NCBI GenBank assembly: GCA_018267925.1 | Contig: JAFDXO010000083.1 | Location: 1-64,000, forward strand | Origin: Bacteroidota bacterium | GTDB taxonomy: Bacteria; Bacteroidota; Bacteroidia; Chitinophagales; Chitinophagaceae | Direction of reading: 5' to 3' | Length of the DNA: 64,000 nucleotides | Part shown: piece after piece, positions 44,589 to 53,402 of the stretch | Layout: each line of letters opens with the position of its first letter | Numbering within the stretch: the first letter of the stretch is position 1 | Program-made: the position numbers and the translations under genes | The notes under the pieces: generated by a model | Seen by the model: the letters and a program-made list of their open reading frames with translations, nothing else | What the model was told of the DNA's origin: nothing | Database searches by the model: none

Positions 44589-45455
44589 ATGGTATTAGAG
44601 CATTATGACGCACTTATTCAACAAATTTTCCTCCAACCTTGGGCATCACTAACCATTGTGCTCAATTTGATTCTTATAGAAAGCCTATTATCAGTTGATA
44701 ATGCTGCTGTATTAGCCACCATGGTATTGGATTTACCAAAGGATCAAAGAAAAAAGGCGTTAAAATATGGCATATTGGGTGCGTATTTATTTAGGGGAAT
44801 TTGTTTGCTTTTTGCTGCCTTATTAATTGAAATTTGGTGGTTTAAGCCAATTGGAGGAATTTATTTATTGGTGCTTTCATTTCAATATTTTTTTTCTAAA
44901 AAACAAGAAGAAGAACATACCATAGAAGAAGAACTGGATCTAAAACACAAGAGCAAATTATACAGAAAGACGCTGGGTTTGTTTGGACAATTTTGGGCAA
45001 CAGTCATTTTGGTTGAGCTGATGGATCTTGCTTTTTCAATAGACAATGTTATTGCCGCCAATGCTTATTCTAAAAACATCATTCTCATTTGGATTGGTGT
45101 GTTTATCGGCATTCTGGCTATGCGATTTGTAGCATCCGGATTTGTCAAATTAATGGAACGGTATGCCTTTCTAAATACTTGTGCTTATTGGGTTATTGCC
45201 TTATTAGGGGTTAAATTGACGACATCAATATTTACTCATTTCTATCCTTGTTCTGACTTTTCTCTGTTTCTTGAAGGACCCCAAGCTTGTTTGTTATCTC
45301 AAGGAAAAGATTTGGCAACCGGCGAACATCCGCATATTTGGGGCGACCTGATAACTTCTTTTTTATCAATAGCCATTTTTGTTGTACCGATACTTACTTC
45401 ACTCCTATTCAACTTCCCACGCCATCAAACTGCAACTGAAAAGGACGGAAAATAG
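44589..45455 (+). CDS. TerC/Alx-family integral membrane protein, copy 1
   Basis: Seven to eight membrane segments with the TerC signature acidic residues: LIESLLSVDNAAVLATMVL in the first pair and VELMDLAFSIDNVIAANAY in the second. The family has been linked to manganese export and metal homeostasis; the old 'tellurium resistance' name is not evidence for that role. A charged cytoplasmic loop (KKQEEEHTIEEELDLKHKS) separates the halves. 288 residues. It starts 36 bases after the second M1 peptidase gene. A second, dissimilar copy is at 56265. Confidence 0.88.
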   Translation: MVLEHYDALIQQIFLQPWASLTIVLNLILIESLLSVDNAAVLATMVLDLPKDQRKKALKYGILGAYLFRGICLLFAALLIEIWWFKPIGGIYLLVLSFQYFFSKKQEEEHTIEEELDLKHKSKLYRKTLGLFGQFWATVILVELMDLAFSIDNVIAANAYSKNIILIWIGVFIGILAMRFVASGFVKLMERYAFLNTCAYWVIALLGVKLTTSIFTHFYPCSDFSLFLEGPQACLLSQGKDLATGEHPHIWGDLITSFLSIAIFVVPILTSLLFNFPRHQTATEKDGK

Positions 45456-45463
45456 TATGATTT

Positions 45464-45748
45464 TTATGCCTGATCAGAACTCTTACTCACAGGCTTTTTC
45501 ATGATTGCATACACTTCTAAAGCAAAACCAATCATCATCAGAATTGGTGCCAGTGTGATGCGACGAAAACTATAAATCTCATCATAGTTAAACTTGTGCG
45601 GATCAGGGCTTTTGCCACCCGGCATTAAGGCAAGTCCGATAAATATCAACACGACACCGGCAATCATCAAAGTATAATTGCTTTTGTCAAAAAGAAAACT
45701 TTGGTTTCCTTTCGGTGCTTCCGGTAGTTTGTTTTTTTTAGTAGCCAT
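45464..45748 (-). CDS. DUF3098 family membrane protein
   Basis: A 94-residue protein with two membrane segments (about 26-44 and 65-83). These flank the family's conserved GGKSPDPHKFNYDEIYSFRR loop. The N-terminus has the usual QSFLFDKSNYTLMIAGVVLI. Function unknown. As usual in Bacteroidota it lies directly downstream of ftsX (22-base gap), suggesting a link to cell division or envelope assembly. Confidence 0.88.
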   Translation of the reverse strand: MATKKNKLPEAPKGNQSFLFDKSNYTLMIAGVVLIFIGLALMPGGKSPDPHKFNYDEIYSFRRITLAPILMMIGFALEVYAIMKKPVSKSSDQA

Positions 45749-45770
45749 TAATTGTAGTTAAAAGAAGTGT

Positions 45771-46628
45771 TTAATAAAGATCGTCAACGTGCAGCTTTAA
45801 ATATTTAACAACGGAACGATGCGTGCTTAGCACAGAAATGATAATACCTAAAATAATCATTCCCAACATAAGGGAAGTCAAAAGTGCTGGCTCATGCAAG
45901 GCTCGAAGAGAGGGTAATTGATTTTCAGCAAAAGAGATAACCATCCATAAACCTAACACAGCAAGAAGCCCACTGATAAAGCCATTGAGTACAGCTCGTT
46001 TGTCAAAAGGTCGGGTTATAAACCATTGTGTTGCGCCTACCATTTGCATAGTTTTAATCAGAAAACGATTGCTAAACATAGCTAATCGAACAGTGTTGTC
46101 AATGAGGATAACGACAACAATAAACAACAAAAGAGAAATGGCTCCGAGAATGATGCCGATCTTTCTGAAATTAGCATTCATTTTTTCTACTACTCCCGTA
46201 GGATAACTCACCTCTCGAACAATATTACTCTGCTTCACAAATTGCTCTATTCGTGAAAGGCTATCTGGATTCACATAATCTGAATAAAGCTTTAGGTTGA
46301 TAGAAGAATATAAGGGGTTGAAATCTAACAACTGAGTAAAGTCTTCGCCCCATTCTTTTTCAAAATCTTTGGCGGCTTCTTCTTTTGTGGTAAGTGTAAC
46401 TTCTCTTGCAAAAGGTTGCCCAGCTAACACCTGTTTCAGTTTGTCAGCCATTTCGGGGCGTACATTATCATGCAAAACAACTTGCACTTCAATATCTTCT
46501 TTGAAAGTGCGTGTTAAGGCACGACCATTTATAACTAACCAGCCCAACGTTCCTAATAAGAACAACACCAGCGACACGCCAATAATTGCATAAACATAAG
46601 ATGGTTTTGATTTTTGTCCAGTTGTCAT
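45771..46628 (-). CDS. ftsX: Cell division protein FtsX
   Basis: Permease-like partner of the FtsE ATPase at the division site, which activates periplasmic peptidoglycan hydrolases. Four membrane segments: one N-terminal (about 14-34), then a periplasmic domain with TFKEDIEVQVVLHDNV, then three C-terminal ones (about 165-190, 215-235, 250-272). The usual length is about 290; this has 285. ftsE is not adjacent, as is common in this phylum. Cotranscribed with the DUF3098 gene. Confidence 0.9.
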   Translation of the reverse strand: MTTGQKSKPSYVYAIIGVSLVLFLLGTLGWLVINGRALTRTFKEDIEVQVVLHDNVRPEMADKLKQVLAGQPFAREVTLTTKEEAAKDFEKEWGEDFTQLLDFNPLYSSINLKLYSDYVNPDSLSRIEQFVKQSNIVREVSYPTGVVEKMNANFRKIGIILGAISLLLFIVVVILIDNTVRLAMFSNRFLIKTMQMVGATQWFITRPFDKRAVLNGFISGLLAVLGLWMVISFAENQLPSLRALHEPALLTSLMLGMIILGIIISVLSTHRSVVKYLKLHVDDLY

Positions 46629-46796
46629 TTCACACCATAAGGTTACCGGTCAAAAATAGAAAAAAATAAGTACGCCTTTCAAGCTGCGATAGGAAATAAC
46701 TGATTATTCGCGCTGCGATGCTATTTTTTAACATACTCATAGAAGCAAAACAAGTTCGACTATTTAGCAATCTTAATTTCTTTTTACTTTTAGCCG

Positions 46797-47930
46797 ATGC
46801 AGGATTTACGACCTTTTTTTGAAGACCGCCATTTTTTAAAAGACCAACCCGATGGTACCTATCAATCGTTTCAATGGGGTGCACAAATGCCCTACGCAAC
46901 TTCTCAGCATTTCGACTGGCAAGAAGCCGACATTATCATTGTTGGATGTGGTGAGGTGCGTGGTTATTCACCAGACGCTGAGTTTTCTTATGCTCCGGAT
47001 GCTATTCGAGAACAATTATATCAACTCTATAATTGGCATCCTGCCGTAAAGATTGTTGATGCCGGCAACATACGAGAAGGACTAACCATCGGTGATACAC
47101 GTGCTGCTCTTCGCGCAGTTTTAGCTGCTTTGCATGAAGCCGGAAAGATGGTAATTGTACTTGGCGGCAGTCATGACTTGACGATGCAACAATATGAAGC
47201 CTTTAAAAAAAGCAAGACCATTATCAATGCTTCTGTAGTAGATATGTTGGTAGATCTTGACGACTCTGAAACGCTGACTGCACGTAGCTTTTTACTAGAA
47301 ATGCTTTCTTCTCATCCCAACTATATCCGCCACTATAATCATATTGGTTTCCAAAGCTATTATGTGCAACCACGCATGTTAGAAACCTTAGACAAACTTC
47401 GATTTGACTTCTTTAGATTAGGACGAGTTCGGGAACATTTTGATGACATGGAGCCGGTGCTACGGAATACCGACTTGTTTAGCTTTGACATATCTGCTAT
47501 ACGATACAGCGATGCGCCAGTTAATTCTGAGGGGTCGCCCAATGGCTTTACCGGTGATGAAGCATGTATTTTAACTCGATTTGCAGGCATGAGCGAGCAA
47601 CTCTCTTCTTTTGGCATTTATGGATATGAGCCTCGAAAAGATCGTTATCGCATGACTGCAAAGCTTATTGCGCAAATGATTTGGTACTTTATTGATGGCT
47701 ATTTGATCAGAAAAAATGAAGCTAAGCTGACCGATCACGAAGAGTTTATGGAATTTCATATAACCTTCAGTAGCAATGATACCACTTTTGTAAAAAGCAA
47801 ACGTACGAATCGTTGGTGGATGAAATTACCCAATGGATTATTTACTCCTTGTTCTTACAACGATTATTTGTTAGCCAGCAAAAATGAAATACCTGAACGT
47901 TGGTTGCGAGAACAAGAACGATTAGTGTAG
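46797..47930 (+). CDS. Arginase/formimidoylglutamase-fold protein with altered metal site
   Basis: Ureohydrolase-fold protein of 377 residues. GGSHD (residues 123-127) corresponds to the first metal motif of the family. But the DAHxD equivalent reads SVVDMLVDLDD (146-154), without the His, and the S-x-D-x-D motif reads SFDISAIRYSD (229-239), with the second Asp replaced by Ser. Canonical arginases need these residues to hold two manganese ions. The enzyme is therefore either inactive toward guanidino substrates or uses a different site. There are no hut genes nearby. Start at ATG 46797, following a TACTTTTA element. Divergent from ftsX. Confidence 0.78.
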   Translation: MQDLRPFFEDRHFLKDQPDGTYQSFQWGAQMPYATSQHFDWQEADIIIVGCGEVRGYSPDAEFSYAPDAIREQLYQLYNWHPAVKIVDAGNIREGLTIGDTRAALRAVLAALHEAGKMVIVLGGSHDLTMQQYEAFKKSKTIINASVVDMLVDLDDSETLTARSFLLEMLSSHPNYIRHYNHIGFQSYYVQPRMLETLDKLRFDFFRLGRVREHFDDMEPVLRNTDLFSFDISAIRYSDAPVNSEGSPNGFTGDEACILTRFAGMSEQLSSFGIYGYEPRKDRYRMTAKLIAQMIWYFIDGYLIRKNEAKLTDHEEFMEFHITFSSNDTTFVKSKRTNRWWMKLPNGLFTPCSYNDYLLASKNEIPERWLREQERLV

Positions 47931-47956
47931 CATTAAAGGGGCTGTTATCCTAAAAG

Positions 47957-47995
47957 GTCGTCAAAAAACAATATTAGTTGTTGACGACTCTTTTT
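47957..47995 (+). terminator. Intrinsic terminator after the arginase-like gene
   Basis: Stem GTCGTCAA/TTGACGAC (8 bp) around a 16-base loop, followed by TCTTTTT. It lies 27 bases after the stop codon. The remainder of the interval up to 48213 shows nothing else recognisable. Confidence 0.65.
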
Positions 47996-48213
47996 AATTT
48001 AAAAAAGAAACTACCTTGAGATTAATAGTTTTACAGGAACCTCCTATCAGAGGGGTGCTTAGTCTATTAAATTATCATGTTATGATTTATCATCTATACA
48101 AAAGCACTTTTAGATCGGCCAGCGTATTTTTTGACCACTAAATTAAGAATAGGAACAACCATTTTCTATAATCCATAGGTTGAATGACAATATATACTTG
48201 CTGACCAAAATTC

Positions 48214-48244
48214 TTTCGTTTATAGATGCTACTACTTACTTTTG
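48214..48244 (+). promoter_or_regulatory. Promoter of nuoM
   Basis: TTTC (48214-48217), 19 bases, then TACTTTTG (48237-48244), close to TTTG-N19-TAnnTTTG. The -7 element ends only 10 bases before the ATG at 48255, so the mRNA leader would be minimal. Confidence 0.55.
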
Positions 48245-48254
48245 CACCGCAGTT

Positions 48255-49694
48255 ATGATGTTATCTTCTTTGATTTTTATACCGCTGCTTTTGGGTATTG
48301 TTGCTTTCCTTGCCAAAAGCAGTGCAAAAGTAATGGCCTTATTAGGCTCACTTACCACTTTAGTCATTTCAGGTTATTTGTCTGCACAGACAGCACACAC
48401 GCCAATAGCCTTTTCAATGCCGTGGATTCCGCAATTAGGTACACAGTTTAGCTTACTTGCCGATGGCATGTCCGCTATGTTGTGTTTGCTTACTGCAATT
48501 GTGATGACAGCCGTTGTGTTGGCAAACTGGGACAATGAAATAGAGCGTCCAACAAGTTTCTGGGGGTTGATGTTGCTGTCTCAAGCCGGTATTACGGGAG
48601 TATTTCTCGCCTCTGATGTACTACTGTTTTATTTCTTTTGGGAACTTGCCATTATTCCGGTGTATTTCTTGTGTTCGCGTTGGGGTGGTGAGCGTAGAAT
48701 TGCCGTAACATTTAAGTTCTTTGTTTACACCTTTTTGGGAAGTTTGATGATGCTTGCTGCCATCATTTATTTGGCTATGCTTAACCCCGGTGCTGATGCT
48801 TATTCTTGGGCAAATATTACGCGAGCCGGTGCCTCTCTTTCACCTGAAAATCAGACTTGGTTGTTTTGGTTGTTTTTTGGTGCCTTTGCCATCAAAATGC
48901 CCTTGTTTCCTTTCCATACTTGGCAGCCCGACACATACGAGCAAGCAGCAACACCTGTTACCATTATTTTAAGTGCGTTAATGGTGAAGATGGGATTATA
49001 TGCCGTTATTCGCTGGCTTTTTCCAGCCTTGCCAGATGGTGTTGCTTTTTGGTCAAACACAGTAATCATTTTATCTATTATCGGCATCGTTTACGGATCA
49101 TTTTTAGCCTTATCACAGACCGATTTAAAACGGTTAGTTGCCTATTCTTCTCTTGCACACATGGGTTTGATGTGTGCAGCTGCTTTTGCAAAAACACAAC
49201 CGGGTATGCACGGGTTAATGGTGCAAATGTTTAATCACGGAATCAACATTACTGGCATGTGGCTTATTGTGCAAATGATAGAAAACCGTTGGGGATCACG
49301 CGACATGACAAAATTAGGCGGCATGGCAACTGGAGCACCACACATGGCAATAGCATTGGTTATTCTTGCTTACGCCAATATTGCATTACCCTTAACTAAT
49401 GGCTTTGTGGGCGAATTCATGATGTTTCATGGCATTTTCCAAAGTGCAACGCCATACCACATTACATTTATGGTTATTGCAGGATTAGGTGTGATTTTAG
49501 GGGCAGCTTATACCCTTAAAATGGTTCAAAAAACAGCATTTGGGAGCTTAGCACCTATGGTCGTTGCAAAAGACATGAGTTTGGGTGAAAGTGCTGCATT
49601 GGCCTTTATAATCGCCTTAGTGATATTTTTAGGTGTTTATCCTAAGCCACTACTTGATTTGACCGGAAGTGTTGCCCAATTGATGTTTCCATAA
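48255..49694 (+). CDS. nuoM: NADH-quinone oxidoreductase subunit M
   Basis: Proton-pumping antiporter-like membrane subunit of complex I. About fourteen membrane segments. Conserved lysine/glutamate features are visible: FYFFWELAIIPVYFLCSRWG (key Glu), FGAFAIKMPLFPFHTWQPD (key Lys), and SQTDLKRLVAYSSLAHMGL. The start is placed at ATG 48255 (MMLSSLIFIPLLLGIVAFL, 479 aa) because the promoter lies directly before it; a TTG at 48180 would add an unlikely leader. nuoN follows 149 bases later, but nuoL and the other subunits are not upstream. Confidence 0.92.
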   Translation: MMLSSLIFIPLLLGIVAFLAKSSAKVMALLGSLTTLVISGYLSAQTAHTPIAFSMPWIPQLGTQFSLLADGMSAMLCLLTAIVMTAVVLANWDNEIERPTSFWGLMLLSQAGITGVFLASDVLLFYFFWELAIIPVYFLCSRWGGERRIAVTFKFFVYTFLGSLMMLAAIIYLAMLNPGADAYSWANITRAGASLSPENQTWLFWLFFGAFAIKMPLFPFHTWQPDTYEQAATPVTIILSALMVKMGLYAVIRWLFPALPDGVAFWSNTVIILSIIGIVYGSFLALSQTDLKRLVAYSSLAHMGLMCAAAFAKTQPGMHGLMVQMFNHGINITGMWLIVQMIENRWGSRDMTKLGGMATGAPHMAIALVILAYANIALPLTNGFVGEFMMFHGIFQSATPYHITFMVIAGLGVILGAAYTLKMVQKTAFGSLAPMVVAKDMSLGESAALAFIIALVIFLGVYPKPLLDLTGSVAQLMFP

Positions 49695-49843
49695 TAGCGT
49701 GAAGAAAACCATATTTTTTTGAACTTTTAATGAACGGAATAAGATAGCTAATCATAAACTAAACGGAAACCTTACTCAAGGCTGAAACAAAGTTTATCGT
49801 TATTTTAAACCGTCTGCATGTAAAAAATAACTTATTATTTCAG

Positions 49844-51226
49844 ATGAAAGCAATTATTGCTGCCACGTTGATAGGAGTATTGATGATGTTTATAAGCATC
49901 AGTGTAAAAAATAAATCGTCCATTGTTTCAGCTGCAGCAATATTGCTTGCTGTCTTGTTGGGCATTAATATTTGGGAGGTAGTAACGGCTTCCCAAAACG
50001 CTTCCGGTGCCCAAACATTTTTCAATGGCATGTTGTCCTTTGATGGTTTTAGTCTTTGGTTTAATATGCTAATGACCGGATGCAGCTTATTGTTTGTGCT
50101 TCTTTTGGGTAAAGAGATTGCAAAAATTGGGAATCATGTTGGGGAATATTTTGCTTTAATTTCTTTTATTTTAGTTGGGGTCTTTTTATTGTCCGGTTAC
50201 AACAATTTGCTTATCCTTTTTATTGGCATTGAAATCCTTTCTATCCCTCAATATATTTTAGCCGGCAGCGATAAACGCAATTTAAAAAGTAGCGAAGCTG
50301 CCTTGAAGTATTTTTTGATGGGGTCTTTTTCCACCGGTATTTTACTCATGGGCATTGCATTACTTTATGGTGCTACCGGCACTTTCGATACCATTGGCTT
50401 GCGCATGTTGCAAACAGATTCGCTCAATTCGATGGCCTTAGCCGGAATCATTTTCCTAATTGTGGCATTAGGATTTAAAGTTTCTGCTGCCCCCATGCAC
50501 ATGTGGACACCTGATGTGTATGACGGCTCACCAACTCCTTTTATGGCCTATATGAGTACCATAGGAAAGGTAGCTGCCTTTGTGGCATTTTTGCGTTTGT
50601 TTCATGCTTCTTTTGGTAGCCTTAGCAACCATTGGATGCTTATTCTGGCTATAGTTACCGCTGCTACTTTATTGGTCGGCAACCTTACTGCTGTGTTTCA
50701 GCAAAGTGTTAAACGGATGCTGGCATATTCATCTATTGCACAAGCAGGATTTATGCTTTTTGCAGTGCTGAGTGTGAATGCAATTGCCTGGCAAGGGATT
50801 ATTATTTATGCCGTAGCTTACACAGTTGCCTCCGTAGGTATTTTTGCAGTATTGGTAAAATTAAAAGACTATACTTATGATGGCTTCAATGGATTGGCTC
50901 AAAAGGAGCCGGCTTTAGCCTTTTTTGCAACTATTTGTCTGCTTTCGTTAGCGGGCATTCCCTTGACCGGAGGATTTATGGCAAAATATTTTGTGCTTAT
51001 GGCTGCAGTGCAACAAGGACAAGTTATGTGGCTTGTTATCTTTGCGCTATTAATGGCTGCCATCAGTGCTTATTACTATTTCCGAGTTATCATTGCTATG
51101 TACTTTAAACAAGGTACACCGGAACTCAACTCTGAAGTAAGCAAGTATGATAAACTACTTTTAGGAATCACCTGTGCTTTGGTTATTTTAATTGGTACGG
51201 TCCCTCAATTCTTTCTACATAATTAG
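49844..51226 (+). CDS. nuoN: NADH-quinone oxidoreductase subunit N
   Basis: Third antiporter-like subunit of complex I; about thirteen membrane segments. Typical motifs are LFIGIEILSIPQYILAGSDK (Glu in segment 5), EAALKYFLMGSFSTGILLMG, FKVSAAPMHMWTPDVYDGSP and QQSVKRMLAYSSIAQAGFM. Length 460 is normal. Start at ATG 49844. The 149 bases between nuoM and nuoN contain no gene and no obvious terminator, so cotranscription is likely. An inverted repeat lies after its stop. Confidence 0.93.
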   Translation: MKAIIAATLIGVLMMFISISVKNKSSIVSAAAILLAVLLGINIWEVVTASQNASGAQTFFNGMLSFDGFSLWFNMLMTGCSLLFVLLLGKEIAKIGNHVGEYFALISFILVGVFLLSGYNNLLILFIGIEILSIPQYILAGSDKRNLKSSEAALKYFLMGSFSTGILLMGIALLYGATGTFDTIGLRMLQTDSLNSMALAGIIFLIVALGFKVSAAPMHMWTPDVYDGSPTPFMAYMSTIGKVAAFVAFLRLFHASFGSLSNHWMLILAIVTAATLLVGNLTAVFQQSVKRMLAYSSIAQAGFMLFAVLSVNAIAWQGIIIYAVAYTVASVGIFAVLVKLKDYTYDGFNGLAQKEPALAFFATICLLSLAGIPLTGGFMAKYFVLMAAVQQGQVMWLVIFALLMAAISAYYYFRVIIAMYFKQGTPELNSEVSKYDKLLLGITCALVILIGTVPQFFLHN

Positions 51227-51252
51227 CACCCACTAATTGTCTATAAAAAAAT

Positions 51253-51282
51253 AACCGCAAATCCTGGAAAGGTTCTGCGGTT
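51253..51282. terminator. Stem-loop after nuoN
   Basis: AACCGCA/TGCGGTT (7 bp) around 16 bases, 26 bases after the nuoN stop. On the reverse strand it is followed by ATTTTTTT; on the forward strand only TAT follows, so as a forward terminator it is weak. Confidence 0.45.
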
Positions 51283-51420
51283 TATGACCCACTATGTGCA
51301 CTGTATTAACCTAAAAACAAAGTCTTAATACACTGCAAATATCTTCCAATGAGTGCGTGGTAAATATGACCATCATCAGAAATGAAAATGATTATCATCA
51401 CTACCATAGCAAAAGCATGA

Positions 51421-51451
51421 TTGGCAAGCAAACAATTAGCCATTACCTTTG
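51421..51451 (+). promoter_or_regulatory. Promoter of mutL
   Basis: TTGG (51421-51424), exactly 19 bases, then TACCTTTG (51444-51451). It fits TTTG-N19-TAnnTTTG with one mismatch and lies 25 bases before the GTG start of mutL. Confidence 0.6.
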
Positions 51452-51476
51452 AACCAAATACAGCGAAAGAAGAACT

Positions 51477-53306
51477 GTGGCAGATGTTATTCAACTCTTA
51501 TCGGATCATTTAGCAAACCAAATTGCAGCAGGAGAAGTTATCCAACGTCCCGCATCTGCAGTTAAAGAGCTATTGGAAAATGCTATTGATGCCGGCGCAA
51601 CGGACATTCAATTAGTGATAAAAGATGCGGGGAAGGAATGGATTCAAGTGATAGATAATGGCAAGGGCATGAGCGTAACCGATGCCCGCATGAGTTTTGA
51701 ACGACACGCTACTTCAAAAATAAAAAATATTGAAGACCTCTTTCGTATTCGTACAATGGGATTCCGCGGTGAGGCTTTGGCATCTATTGCCGCAGTGGCG
51801 CAAGTAGAGTTAAAAACTCGGCAGAAAGACAATGACACCGGCACACGCATTGTAATAGAAGCAACAGAGGTGAAATTACAAGAAACTTGTGCAACAGCTG
51901 AAGGAACAAACATCATCATCAAGAACTTGTTCTTTAATGTACCTGCCCGTCGTCATTTTTTAAAGTCAAATACAACCGAATTGCGCCATGTAGTAGATGA
52001 GTTTACCAGAGTTACACTTGCTCATCCACAAATTGCCTTTCGAATGTGGCACAACGGAACCGAACAATTTCATTTGCCAGCCGGCAATCTTAAAACACGA
52101 ATAGTAGATCTGCTGGGCGGATCGTGTGAAAAAAATTTAGTTCCGGTTGGTGAAAAAACTGAATTCCTAAACATAAACGGTTTTATAGGTAAACCATCCG
52201 GTGCTACTCGTACTCGTGGGCTTCAATTCTTTTTTATCAATAATCGTTTTATCCGAAACTCATATCTGAATCATGCGCTGGTGGCTGCCTACGAAGGCTT
52301 GATAGAAAAAGATTCATTCCCCTTCTATGTGCTGTTTTTAGAAACCGATCCCGCACGAGTAGATGTGAATGTACACCCGACCAAACAGGAAGTGAAGTTT
52401 GAAGACGATAAGATGATGTATGCCTATTTGAATGCAGCTGTTAAACATGCACTTGCCAGAAATAACATTTCACCCTCATTAGACTTTACGCTAAATAAAG
52501 AAATTACTCAGCTCTCTGCCGTAACTAAACCTCAAGAAAGCAATGCCGTAACACAAGTTCAACGAGGCTACTTGGCAAATGCTTTTAGCCAAAAAAATCA
52601 AGCTCATTTCATTGATCGAAATGATGGGTTGAAAAAATGGAAGGATTTGTATGCTATTGCTCAACAACCCATACCATCAAATCCTAAACCGGAAACTGGC
52701 TTTCAAACAGCATTACATGATAAACAGCAGAACCAGTTGTCCACAGGGCAAGGTAGTTTATTGGTTCAAGGTTCGCTACTTATAACCACCGTAAAGTCTG
52801 GGTTAATTGTCATTCATATTCGTCGTGCGCAAGAACGTATTTGGTATGAACGATTATTAGAACAATGGAACTCGGGAAAAACCCCTTCACAGCAAATGCT
52901 TTTCCCTGCTACTTATGAATTTCCGCCTCATGATGCTCTCCTATTAGAGCAGCTATTACCTGATTTGAGTCGAGTTGGATTTGATATTGTACCGTTTGGG
53001 AATTATACGTTTGTAGTGCAGGGAGTGCCGACAGATTTACCTGCTGGGGAAGAAAAAAATGTGTTGGATGAAGTCATTGATCAAATTAAGCATGAAGCAA
53101 AAGATGCCGTTGGACAGCGATCGGATAAGCTTTTGATGCAAATGGCTCGAAGGCTTTCCATTAACAAACATTCAATTCAACAACCCGAAACACAACAAGC
53201 TTTAATTGATGAATTGTTTGCTTGTAGTCAACCCGAATTTTCGCCAACCGGAAAAAAAATATTTACATTATTGCGTAAAGAATCTTTAGATGAAATGTTG
53301 GGATAG
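51477..53306 (+). CDS. mutL: DNA mismatch repair protein MutL
   Basis: GHKL ATPase that couples MutS mismatch recognition to repair. ATPase motifs are ELLENAIDAGAT, IDNGKGM and TMGFRGEALASIAAV. The transducer has VDVNVHPTKQEVKF. The C-terminal dimerisation domain follows a variable linker (about 330-420). The endonuclease metal motif, DQHxAHE in related MutLs, reads HIRRAQE here (about residues 445-451). The start is GTG 51477 (ADVIQLLSDHLANQIAAGEV), the standard N-terminus. Length 609 is normal. Confidence 0.93.
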   Translation: MADVIQLLSDHLANQIAAGEVIQRPASAVKELLENAIDAGATDIQLVIKDAGKEWIQVIDNGKGMSVTDARMSFERHATSKIKNIEDLFRIRTMGFRGEALASIAAVAQVELKTRQKDNDTGTRIVIEATEVKLQETCATAEGTNIIIKNLFFNVPARRHFLKSNTTELRHVVDEFTRVTLAHPQIAFRMWHNGTEQFHLPAGNLKTRIVDLLGGSCEKNLVPVGEKTEFLNINGFIGKPSGATRTRGLQFFFINNRFIRNSYLNHALVAAYEGLIEKDSFPFYVLFLETDPARVDVNVHPTKQEVKFEDDKMMYAYLNAAVKHALARNNISPSLDFTLNKEITQLSAVTKPQESNAVTQVQRGYLANAFSQKNQAHFIDRNDGLKKWKDLYAIAQQPIPSNPKPETGFQTALHDKQQNQLSTGQGSLLVQGSLLITTVKSGLIVIHIRRAQERIWYERLLEQWNSGKTPSQQMLFPATYEFPPHDALLLEQLLPDLSRVGFDIVPFGNYTFVVQGVPTDLPAGEEKNVLDEVIDQIKHEAKDAVGQRSDKLLMQMARRLSINKHSIQQPETQQALIDELFACSQPEFSPTGKKIFTLLRKESLDEMLG

Positions 53307-53402
53307 CACTAAAGGTTTAAAGAAAAATGATTGGTATCAATCATCAAACAATCAGAATAGTATTTAATTTACTCTCGTCAAATAAAGCAGATCAATAAAA
53401 CT

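Noticed and set aside
44589..45455. Tellurite-resistance island suggested by the TerC name (two copies)
   Set aside because: No terA, terB, terD or terZ genes are present; the two TerC proteins are distant from each other and are better read as metal-homeostasis membrane proteins.
51253..51282. Hairpin after nuoN as a riboswitch or small RNA
   Set aside because: Short single stem without conserved motif; a weak terminator or nothing is more likely.
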